Below are positions 1 through 6,137 of a DNA stretch of 15,307 nucleotides, one piece after another (position 1 is the stretch's first letter; every line of letters begins with the position of its first letter). The stretch spans positions 1 to 15,307 of the forward strand of contig CANPNN010000016.1 of the NCBI GenBank assembly GCA_947575475.1, written 5' to 3'. The notes under the pieces were generated by a model, which was not told where the DNA came from, did no database searches, and was given only the letters and a program-made list of their open reading frames with translations. The stretch is from an uncultured Pseudoflavonifractor sp. (lineage in GTDB: Bacteria > Bacillota_A > Clostridia > Oscillospirales > Oscillospiraceae). Position numbers and translations under genes: made by a program.

Positions 1-2025
1 GGCAAGCTGCCCACCCTGGTGGACCCCACCACCTTCAAGATCACCGACGACAAGACCTTCTACGCCGTCTACGAGAAGGTGGCCCAGGCCTTTGACCACA
101 GCCACTATGTCATCGGCTTCCCCAACGGCACCTTCGGTCCTGACAGCCAGATCACCCGTGGCCAGGTGGCTACCATCATCGCCCGGGCCTGCATGGAGAA
201 CTTCATGGAGGGCGGCGCCTACGGTAACCCCGGCAACTACACCGACGTGGAAAGCCACTGGGCTTACAGCGCCATCTCCTACTGCTCCATGAACGGCGTG
301 TTCACCGGCTACGGTGACGGCACCTTCCGTCCCGACCAGTACATTACCCGTCAGGAGCTGGCCACTGTAGTGGCCCGTCTGGCCGGCGTTCAGGTGAACC
401 AGGGCCTGCCCTTCACCGACAATGACGACATTGCCGCCTGGGCTGTCAACGGCGTCTACACCAACTACGCCAACGGCTGGGTCAGGGGCTACACCGACGG
501 CACCTTCAAGCCTCTCAACGACATCACCCGTGCCGAGACCGTGCGGATCTTCAACGGCTATCTGGGCCGCGGTACCGACCGTGAGGGCCTGAGCGAGCTG
601 CTTGAGTATGTCCACTCCGGCGTGGCCAGCAACATTGAGGGCGACGGCAAGAACGAGTACATGACCTGGCCCGACGTTCCCAAGACCCACTGGGCCTACT
701 ACGAGGTCATCGAGGCGGCCAACGACCATAACTTCCACTGGAGAGACGCCGCCAAGGACGTGCCTCCCGAGGATTGGGACGAGGCCTTCATCGACGAGAC
801 CTGGCGTTATCAGGATGACGCCAACGACGGCGCCGACGACGTGGGACGGGACAACACTCTGCCCGTGCTCACCGTGACCTACGTGGTCCAGAGCAACGGT
901 GTGGTGTGGGATTCCCTCACCGAGCAGGTCACCATGTATTCCAGCCCCGACCCGAATAAGATGCCTCAGGCCGTACCCAGCGAGGGCTTCTATTTCGCCG
1001 GCTGGTCTGAGACCGACCCGGATACCGGAGTCATCAGCCTCATCGACCCCACCGCCCACCCGGTGCTGGAGGACAAGACCTTCTATGCGGTCTTTGAGCC
1101 TAACGTGATGCCCAAGGTCACCGTCACCTATGTGATCGGCGACCACGGCGCCACCGACATGGCGCTTACAGAGGTCATTGATATGTGGCAGAGCCCCGAT
1201 CCCAATAAGCTGCCCAAGATCACCGCCCATGAGGGCTGGCGGCACATCGGCTGGTCTGAGACCGATCCCGCCACCGGGATCATCACTCCCACCGATCCCA
1301 CCGACCATCCGGCCTTGACCGACGTAGCCTTCTATGCCCTCTATGAGGCCACGGACTCCACCCAGCCTCAGGATCCCGCCCAGACCGGGGAGCCCACACA
1401 GCCCCAGGAGCCTGACCAGACGCCGGAGCCGCCTGTGGCCAGTGTTCGCTACAGCTACATCAACGGCTATGAGGACAACACCTTCCATCCCGACGATGTT
1501 TTCACCCGCGCCACTGCGGCTGCCATCATCGCCAACCTGAAGGGGTATGATCCCAGCGCCTCCTACGACGCTCCCGCTTTTGACGATCTGGAGGGCCACT
1601 GGGCGGCGAACGCCATCGCTTTCTGCGTGTCCCAGGGCCTGATGAGCGGCTATACCGACAACACCTTCCGGCCTGATAACGCCATCACCCGCCAGGAGTT
1701 TGCCGTGGTCCTGACCCGTGTGGCAGGCGAGACCGAGAGCGGCGAGCTGCCCTTCGCTGACAGGGACGGCATCGCCTCCTATGCGGCTGACAGCGTTTAT
1801 ACCGCCTATGTCCGCGGCTGGATCGGCGGCTATGACGACGGGACCTTCCTCCCTGAGCGGAACGTGACACGGGCCGAAGCGGTGAAGATGTTCAACGGTT
1901 ATCTGGGCCGTACGGCCAACCGGGAGTACATCGAGAGCCAGAGCGGCTACACAGTGTTCGATGACATGGACGGCCACTGGGCCTACTACGAGGTCATCGA
2001 GGCCACCAACACTTGGGGCCTGTAA
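1..2025 (+). CDS. SLH-domain surface protein with InlB-type repeats, 5' end missing
   Basis: Reading frame is open from base 1, so the true start lies outside the window; 674 residues are visible. From left to right: the tail of an InlB/Flg_new-like repeat (about 1-78), three SLH modules with GY.DGTF.P...ITR motifs (about 90-200, 240-390, 410-570), a short HWAYYEVIEA segment (near 690-716), two InlB-like repeats (about 868-1100 and 1120-1350), a Pro/Thr/Gln/Glu linker (1350-1440), and three more SLH modules (about 1440-1550, 1575-1720, 1750-1900) with the same HWAYYEVIEA ending. SLH modules anchor proteins to pyruvylated cell-wall polymer outside the cell; InlB-like repeats are common in Gram-positive surface adhesins. 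Two SLH cassettes in one chain is unusual because three modules normally suffice for anchoring. A signal peptide cannot be judged. The ligand is unknown. A strong terminator follows the stop codon. Confidence 0.9.
   Translation, partial: GKLPTLVDPTTFKITDDKTFYAVYEKVAQAFDHSHYVIGFPNGTFGPDSQITRGQVATIIARACMENFMEGGAYGNPGNYTDVESHWAYSAISYCSMNGVFTGYGDGTFRPDQYITRQELATVVARLAGVQVNQGLPFTDNDDIAAWAVNGVYTNYANGWVRGYTDGTFKPLNDITRAETVRIFNGYLGRGTDREGLSELLEYVHSGVASNIEGDGKNEYMTWPDVPKTHWAYYEVIEAANDHNFHWRDAAKDVPPEDWDEAFIDETWRYQDDANDGADDVGRDNTLPVLTVTYVVQSNGVVWDSLTEQVTMYSSPDPNKMPQAVPSEGFYFAGWSETDPDTGVISLIDPTAHPVLEDKTFYAVFEPNVMPKVTVTYVIGDHGATDMALTEVIDMWQSPDPNKLPKITAHEGWRHIGWSETDPATGIITPTDPTDHPALTDVAFYALYEATDSTQPQDPAQTGEPTQPQEPDQTPEPPVASVRYSYINGYEDNTFHPDDVFTRATAAAIIANLKGYDPSASYDAPAFDDLEGHWAANAIAFCVSQGLMSGYTDNTFRPDNAITRQEFAVVLTRVAGETESGELPFADRDGIASYAADSVYTAYVRGWIGGYDDGTFLPERNVTRAEAVKMFNGYLGRTANREYIESQSGYTVFDDMDGHWAYYEVIEATNTWGL
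687..2003 (+). repeat. 30-bp exact direct repeat within the SLH gene (687-716 and 1974-2003)
   Basis: Bases 687-716 and 1974-2003 are identical. They encode the HWAYYEVIEA segment that closes each SLH cassette. Identity at the DNA level, not only the protein level, suggests recent duplication or gene conversion between the two cassettes. Confidence 0.8.
868..1350 (+). repeat. Tandem InlB-type repeat, 249-bp period
   Basis: Two copies in tandem with a period of 249 bases (83 residues). The 18 bases at 999-1016 recur exactly at 1248-1265, and the block encoding SPDPNK near 943 recurs near 1192. Each copy ends in a F/YYA(V/L)(F/Y)E motif. The first ~26 codons of the window (KLP...DPT...DKTFYAVYE) are the end of a further copy ahead of the first SLH cassette. 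Confidence 0.75.
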
Positions 2026-2043
2026 AAAAGTCCGAAAAAAACA

Positions 2044-2079
2044 AAAATCACCACCCGGGACCCTCCGGGTGGTGATTTT
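2044..2079 (+). terminator. Rho-independent terminator after the SLH gene
   Basis: Perfect 15-bp stem (2044-2058 with 2065-2079), 6-nt loop, A-rich left flank and T-rich right arm. It separates the SLH gene from the kinase. Confidence 0.85.
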
Positions 2080-2110
2080 CTGTGTCGGGGACCTGTTCCG
2101 CCGGCCCCGC

Positions 2111-2139
2111 TTGTTTTTTGGCGGGAAATTCGCTATACT
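2111..2139 (+). promoter_or_regulatory. Sigma-A-like promoter of the histidine kinase gene
   Basis: TTGTTT at 2111-2116, a 17-base spacer, and TATACT at 2134-2139. The ribosome site AAGGAGGT (2163-2170) and ATG at 2178 follow. Confidence 0.6.
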
Positions 2140-2177
2140 GAAAAGGCCGATCCCATTTTCCGAAGGAGGTCCCGCCT

Positions 2178-3089
2178 ATGACGCCCATCCAAACATTCCT
2201 TGCCACCGCCCTTGCCCTTCTGTCCCTGGGCACTCTGGCCTGGCTCATTGCCCGGCCCAGCCTACGGCTGCGGCAGGTGGGGCGCTATCTCCAGGCCGTG
2301 CTGAAGGACCCTGAGCGGGAGCTTCAAGCGCCCAGGTCGCTTCAAAACTTGGGCAGTGAGCTTTCTGCGGTTCGGGAAAGGCTGGCCCGCCAGCAGGAGG
2401 AGGCCCGTCAGGCCGAACACCGCCGCCAGGACCTGATCGCTTTTCTGGCCCACGACCTGAAAACGCCCCTCACTTCCGTGCTGGGGTATCTGGAGCTGCT
2501 GCGGGATGAGCCGGGGCTAAGCGAGGAGCAGCGGGCAAAGTATACGGGGATCGCCCTCAGCAAAGCCCGGCGGCTGGAGGAGCTGGTGGGAGAGTTTTTT
2601 GATATCAATACCATGGACCTGACGCTGGAAAAGCGGGATCTGGTCCAGGTTTCTTTCCTTCTGGAACAGCTTGCCGATGAGTTTTACCCCCTCTTTGCCG
2701 CCAAGGACCTGAAATGTGAGCCTGCTATTGAACCCCACCTGGTGGTGGAGGGAGACGGCGACAAGTTGGCTCGGGTCTTTGACAATGTGCTGCGTAACGC
2801 TGTGAATTACTCTACCCCCGGCGGTCCGGTTGGCCTTATTGTCCGGCGGGAGGGAGCAAATGTGGTGGTGACCATTTCCAACGAGGGCCTGGAGATCCCC
2901 GAAGGGGAGCTTTCCAACATTTTTGAGAAGTTTTACCGCCTGGACGCCGCCCGCTCTACCAGCACCGGCGGCGCGGGCCTGGGCCTGGCCATCGCCAAGG
3001 AGATCGTGGAACTCCATGGCGGCACCATCCGGGCGGAGAGCACCGGGTCCCGGACCGCCTTCCTTATCACCCTGCCCCTTCAGAAGTGA
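2178..3089 (+). CDS. VanS-like sensor histidine kinase, no adjacent response regulator
   Basis: 303 residues. Start ATG at 2178 is set by AAGGAGGT seven bases upstream. One hydrophobic helix near residues 5-25, then a charged helical linker (about 31-88), the dimerisation/H-box HDLKTPLTSVLGYL with His92, N-box RNAVNYS (Asn207), a G1-type SNEGLEIP motif with Asn where Asp is usual, F-box FEKFYR, and G2 GGAGLGLAIAKEI (about 264-276). The H-box and the FEKFYR...GGAGLGLA stretch resemble the VanS group. Family role: autophosphorylation on His92 and phosphotransfer to a response regulator. No second membrane helix, extracellular loop or evident HAMP domain is seen, so sensing would be membrane-embedded or cytoplasmic. 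Kinase and regulator are usually adjacent, but here the gene lies between two terminators. Signal and partner are unknown; resemblance does not show glycopeptide resistance. Confidence 0.9.
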   Translation: MTPIQTFLATALALLSLGTLAWLIARPSLRLRQVGRYLQAVLKDPERELQAPRSLQNLGSELSAVRERLARQQEEARQAEHRRQDLIAFLAHDLKTPLTSVLGYLELLRDEPGLSEEQRAKYTGIALSKARRLEELVGEFFDINTMDLTLEKRDLVQVSFLLEQLADEFYPLFAAKDLKCEPAIEPHLVVEGDGDKLARVFDNVLRNAVNYSTPGGPVGLIVRREGANVVVTISNEGLEIPEGELSNIFEKFYRLDAARSTSTGGAGLGLAIAKEIVELHGGTIRAESTGSRTAFLITLPLQK

Positions 3090-3117
3090 AATATTCCAAA
3101 TAGTAATATAAGATATA

Positions 3118-3151
3118 AAGATCCCCCTCTGTATAGCAAGAGGGGGATCTT
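3118..3151. terminator. Two-way terminator between the kinase and citrate synthase genes
   Basis: Perfect 13-bp stem (3118-3130 with 3139-3151) and 8-nt loop between converging genes. Both sides are T/A-rich, so it can serve either strand. Confidence 0.75.
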
Positions 3152-3156
3152 GTTAC

Positions 3157-3186
3157 TTTTGTAACCGTTTTGTAACGTTTTGTAAC
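3157..3186. repeat. Three tandem copies of TTTTGTAAC
   Basis: Exact copies at 3157-3165, 3168-3176 and 3178-3186, spaced 11 and 10 bases start to start, followed by a run of seven T. They lie between the terminator and the 3' end of citrate synthase. Spacing near one helical turn would put all three on one DNA face. The function is unknown. Confidence 0.6.
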
Positions 3187-3202
3187 CATTTTTTTGGAGG
3201 TT

Positions 3203-4561
3203 TCAGCGCTGGTCCAGGGGGATAAAGGGCCGGTTGGGGGCCACCGCCTTATAAGCGGGCCGGATGATCCTGGCGCCTGGGGTAAACAGCTCCTCCAGCC
3301 GGTGGGCGCACCAGCCCGTCATCCGGGACATGGCAAAGAGAGGGGTATACAGTTCCTCGGGGATCCCCATCATTTTGTAAACGAATCCGGAGAACATGTC
3401 CACATTGGCACAGAGCACTTTTTTTTGTCCCCGCTGGGCCATGACCTGGGGGGCGAGCCGCTCCACCGCCTCGTAAAGCTCCAGTTCCTCCAGCATCCCC
3501 TTCTTCTGGGCAAGGCCGCGGGCAAACTTCCGCAAAATGACGGCCCGAGGGTCAGATAGGGTATACACCGCATGTCCCATGCCGTAAATGAGTCCCGACC
3601 GATCCCCGGTCTCCTTGTCCAGGAGCTTTCCGATGTAAGCGGAAAGCTCCTCTTCATCCGCCCAGTCCTTCACATCGTGCTCAATGTATTGAAACATCTC
3701 CATGACCTTTTTATTGGCGCCGCCATGCTTGGGCCCCTTCAGGGATCCCACCGCCGCGGCGATGGAGGAATAGAGGTCGGTGCCTGTGGAGGTCAGTACC
3801 CGGCAGGAAAAGGCGGAGTTATTGCCGCCGCCGTGCTCGGCATGGAGCACCATACACAGATCCAGCAGCTTGGCCTCCTCCTCAGTAAACTGGTTGTCGT
3901 GACGGACCGACCAAAGAAAATTTTCCGCCATGGAAAGTCCCGGCTGGGGCCGGTGGAGGTACAGGCTATCGTTGTCGTAGTAATGCTTTTTGGCGGCGTA
4001 GGCATGGGCCACGATCTGGGGAGTCCGGGCGATCAGGACCATGGCCCGGCGCAATTCGCTGGAAAGCGTCATGTCCTCGGGGGTATCATCATAGGAGTAA
4101 AGAGCCAGCACCCCCCGGGCCAGCTTATTCATTACGTCGGGGGAGGGGGCCTTCAGGATCATATCCTCGGTAAACATATGCGGAAGATCGTGGCTCAGCT
4201 CTAAAAACAGCTCAAAGTTCTGAAGCTGCTCCCTGGTGGGGAGGGTTCCCATCAGCAGGAGATAGGCTGTCTCCGCATATCCAAAGCGGCCCTCGGCGGT
4301 AAAGCCGTGGATGAGCTCAGACATATCGATGCCCCGGTAGATGAGCTGACCGGGCATGGGCTCCCGCTCTCCGTCCTGAATATAATAGCCCCGGACGTTG
4401 GCGATCTCAGTGACTCCAGCCATCACGCCTGTCCCGTCGGCGTTTCGCAGACCCCGTTTTACATCCCAACGCTCAAAGTCGTGGGGATCGATACAGTTAT
4501 TTTTGCGGTATTCCTCACACAGGCCCTCCATCAGACCGTCGGGAAGAGAAGTGGCAGCCAT
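3203..4561 (-). CDS. gltA: Citrate synthase (citrate/2-methylcitrate synthase family)
   Basis: 452 residues from ATG at 4561. An in-frame ATG exists at 4645, but the promoter at 4605-4633 lies between the two and an AAAGGGG ribosome site precedes 4561, so the shorter form is chosen. Catalytic residues match those of known citrate synthases: His243 in LHAEHGGGN, His330 in GMGHAVY, Asp388 in NVDMFSG; the C-terminal GWCAHRLEE supplies the expected Arg. Family reaction: oxaloacetate + acetyl-CoA to citrate + CoA, in the cytosol. In anaerobic Clostridia this usually feeds 2-oxoglutarate and glutamate synthesis through a partial TCA cycle. No aconitase or isocitrate dehydrogenase gene is adjacent. 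A 2-methylcitrate synthase role cannot be excluded from sequence, but no prp genes are nearby. This is the Si-type family, not the isopropylmalate-synthase-like Re type. Confidence 0.93.
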   Translation of the reverse strand: MAATSLPDGLMEGLCEEYRKNNCIDPHDFERWDVKRGLRNADGTGVMAGVTEIANVRGYYIQDGEREPMPGQLIYRGIDMSELIHGFTAEGRFGYAETAYLLLMGTLPTREQLQNFELFLELSHDLPHMFTEDMILKAPSPDVMNKLARGVLALYSYDDTPEDMTLSSELRRAMVLIARTPQIVAHAYAAKKHYYDNDSLYLHRPQPGLSMAENFLWSVRHDNQFTEEEAKLLDLCMVLHAEHGGGNNSAFSCRVLTSTGTDLYSSIAAAVGSLKGPKHGGANKKVMEMFQYIEHDVKDWADEEELSAYIGKLLDKETGDRSGLIYGMGHAVYTLSDPRAVILRKFARGLAQKKGMLEELELYEAVERLAPQVMAQRGQKKVLCANVDMFSGFVYKMMGIPEELYTPLFAMSRMTGWCAHRLEELFTPGARIIRPAYKAVAPNRPFIPLDQR

Positions 4562-4604
4562 ATAAAACGCCCCTTTGCGTGATGATAAAAATATCGTATG
4601 TCCT

Positions 4605-4633
4605 ATTGTACTCCAAAATGCAAGTTCGGTCAA
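4605..4633 (-). promoter_or_regulatory. gltA: Sigma-A-like promoter of citrate synthase
   Basis: On the minus strand, TTGACC (4628-4633), 17-base spacer, TACAAT (4605-4610). This places transcription start inside the longer possible reading frame and supports the ATG at 4561. Confidence 0.7.
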
Positions 4634-4694
4634 TATAAATTGCAAAACGATATGGAGAAGAATGGACGGAACATCAGAGAAAAATAGGGCAAAC

Positions 4695-4746
4695 CATACA
4701 GATAAACAGGAATCAGCAATTGACGGACCACCAGACGCAATAAAAT
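4695..4746 (+). promoter_or_regulatory. spoIID: Possible spoIID promoter elements
   Basis: Two weak candidates lie upstream of spoIID. CATACA at 4695-4700 resembles the sigma-E -10 element, as expected for spoIID, but no convincing sigma-E -35 is seen. TTGACG (4720-4725) and TAAAAT (4741-4746) look like sigma-A elements, with a short 15-base spacer. Confidence 0.3.
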
Positions 4747-4767
4747 GTGCATAAAGGAATGGTGAAA

Positions 4768-5829
4768 ATGGTCAAACAAGAACGCCGGAGGGCTCCCACC
4801 TGGCCCCTGCGGGCGGTGGCTCTGGGAGTGGTACTGCTGTTGTTTCTGTTCCTTCTGCCTCTTATGCTCCTGCCGGAGGAAGAGAAGGGAGAGCACGATC
4901 CGGAGGGAAAAGCGGAACCTCTTCCTACAGCCACCCTGCCTCTGATGGAGCCTGCGGCGGCGGTTCCCATAGAAGGGTGGGACGCAAGCCAGACCCTGCG
5001 GCTGCTGAAGACGGACGGCTCGGTGGAAGAGATCACGCTTCAGGACTATCTGTGGGGGGTCACCGCGGCGGAAATGCCGGCCTCCTTCCAGCTGGAGGCA
5101 CTGAAAGCGCAGACAGTGGCGGCACGGACCTATTGTCTGTATCAGCGCTCCGGGGAGGGGGAAAAGCACCCGGGAGCTGATGTGTGTGGGGACTATACCT
5201 GCTGTCAGGCCTATCTGACTCCAGATCAGGCGGCGGTGGGTTGGGGAGCGGAAGCTGCCCGGTATGCCGAAAAGATCAGCCAGGCGGTGGCCCAGACCGA
5301 CGGCCTTCTCTGCCTTTATGAGGGAAAACCCATTGACGCGGTGTTCTTTTCTTCCTCGGCGGGCCGGACTTCCGACGCGGTGGCGGTTTGGGGGACGGAG
5401 GTACCCTACCTCTCAGCGGTGGATAGCCCAGAGGGGGAGGAGGTCCCCGGCTGGCAGACTGTGGTCACCTTTACTCCCGCTGAATTTACCGCCCGTTTTC
5501 AGGCCGTCTATCCCGACGCCGACCTGACCGTTCCTTTCCAGGATTGGTTCCGAGACTTGACCACTGATGATTCCGGGGTGGTGACCTCGGTGACTATTGG
5601 GGGCGTCTGCCTCAGCGGAGGTCAGGCCCGAAGTCTTTTTGGCCTCCGCTCGGCCCATTTTACCGCCGCCGCCACCGATACGGAGGTGACCTTCTGGGTC
5701 ACCGGCTACGGTCACGGGGTGGGTCTGAGCCAATATGGCGCCAATGCCCTGGCGGGGGAGGGCAAGACCTTTCAAGAGATCCTGGAGTGGTATTATACCG
5801 GAGTCTCCGTCAGTCCAGCGGTCCCATAA
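4768..5829 (+). CDS. spoIID: Stage II sporulation protein D (SpoIID), lytic transglycosylase
   Basis: 353 residues from ATG 4768, chosen for AAAGGA at 4753-4758; in-frame GTG 4747 and ATG 4759 are alternatives. Basic N-terminus then a membrane helix (about residues 14-35), a Glu/Pro-rich stretch, and the SpoIID/LytB domain to the C-terminus. Visible marks: QDYLWGVTAAEMP with Glu102 at the place of the known catalytic Glu, KAQTVAARTY, a Cys-rich DVCGDYTCCQAY (Cys140, Cys145/146) in the region that binds metal in characterised members, SSSAGRTSDA, and GHGVGLSQYGA near 315-325. Length is close to the B. subtilis protein (about 340 residues). Family role: with SpoIIP and SpoIIM it cleaves septal peptidoglycan so the mother-cell membrane can engulf the forespore. 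Partners are not nearby. Its presence suggests the organism can sporulate, but does not prove it. Confidence 0.92.
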   Translation: MVKQERRRAPTWPLRAVALGVVLLLFLFLLPLMLLPEEEKGEHDPEGKAEPLPTATLPLMEPAAAVPIEGWDASQTLRLLKTDGSVEEITLQDYLWGVTAAEMPASFQLEALKAQTVAARTYCLYQRSGEGEKHPGADVCGDYTCCQAYLTPDQAAVGWGAEAARYAEKISQAVAQTDGLLCLYEGKPIDAVFFSSSAGRTSDAVAVWGTEVPYLSAVDSPEGEEVPGWQTVVTFTPAEFTARFQAVYPDADLTVPFQDWFRDLTTDDSGVVTSVTIGGVCLSGGQARSLFGLRSAHFTAAATDTEVTFWVTGYGHGVGLSQYGANALAGEGKTFQEILEWYYTGVSVSPAVP

Positions 5830-5836
5830 AAGGCAG

Positions 5837-5865
5837 GGCGGCCCTTGTGGCCGCCGCTTTTTTTT
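5837..5865 (+). terminator. Rho-independent terminator of spoIID
   Basis: GGCGGCC (5837-5843) pairs with GGCCGCC (5849-5855), 5-nt loop, followed by eight T (5858-5865). Confidence 0.85.
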
Positions 5866-5873
5866 GGTATAAT
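5845..5873 (+). promoter_or_regulatory. Possible promoter overlapping the spoIID terminator
   Basis: TATAAT at 5868-5873 is a perfect -10. TTGTGG at 5845-5850, 17 bases upstream, is a moderate -35 lying in the terminator loop and right arm. If active it would read through the AT-rich region into mnmE with a leader of about 250 bases. Confidence 0.4.
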
Positions 5874-5997
5874 ATCCCGGAAAGGAAATGTGGGTTTACA
5901 AATTATGATGTTATAAAATCTGTTTGTGGTCTATTATGCATAATTATATTCATCTGACAAAAAGTTACAAAATGTAACAAATTCAGTGATATCAATG

Positions 5998-6052
5998 TTT
6001 TCCACATTATCCACCAGGTTTTCCACAGACGATTATGTCAACAGGTGGAAAA
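5998..6052. other. Cluster of DnaA-box-like sites (candidate oriC or DnaA-regulated region)
   Basis: Compared with TTATNCACA-type DnaA boxes: TTTTCCACA at 5998-6006, TTATCCACC at 6007-6015, TTTTCCACA at 6019-6027 (all plus strand), and TTTTCCACC on the minus strand at 6044-6052. That is two matches to TTWTNCACA and two one-base variants within 55 bp, next to very AT-rich DNA. Known context: mnmE often lies in the oriC neighbourhood of Firmicutes chromosomes. Against it: no dnaA, dnaN, rpmH, yidC or jag gene is seen here. Confidence 0.5.
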
Positions 6053-6069
6053 AAAATATACAGAAACGG

Positions 6070-6118
6070 TTGACATAAAACTTGTCAAGTAAAAATTCGT
6101 AGTCAGAATCAACGAATT
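6070..6118 (+). promoter_or_regulatory. mnmE: mnmE promoter region with inverted repeats
   Basis: A consensus -35, TTGACA, lies at 6070-6075, but the bases 17 further on do not form a good -10; TAAAAA near 6090 is a weak option. The same stretch has arms TTGACA/TGTCAA (6070-6075, 6083-6088), the tighter ACTTG-T-CAAGT (6080-6090), and 7-bp arms AATTCGT/ACGAATT (6094-6100, 6112-6118). These could be operator sites or leader hairpins. Confidence 0.35.
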
Positions 6119-6137
6119 CGCAAAAGGGGAGAGGGCT

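Larger units (their letters stand above)
5830..6137. other. AT-rich gene-free region between spoIID and mnmE
   Basis: 308 bases with no credible gene. After the spoIID terminator it becomes strongly AT-rich (hand count 13 G/C in 5941-6000). It holds a 12-bp palindrome ATTATGCATAAT (5933-5944), GTTACA/TGTAAC arms (5964-5978), four DnaA-box-like sites (5998-6052), an inverted repeat ACTTG-T-CAAGT (6080-6090), and AATTCGT/ACGAATT arms (6094-6118), then the mnmE ribosome site. It is the longest non-coding and most AT-rich stretch in the window. Confidence 0.85.

Noticed and set aside
2178..3089. Vancomycin-resistance locus because of the VanS-like kinase
   Set aside because: No vanR, vanH, ligase or vanX gene is present in the window; only kinase similarity is seen.
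4562..4645. Longer citrate synthase start at 4645
   Set aside because: A good promoter lies inside this stretch and a ribosome site precedes ATG 4561.
5888..5908. Six-codon frame after AAAGGA in the AT-rich region
   Set aside because: The spacing to the ATG is too short and nothing links it to control of mnmE.
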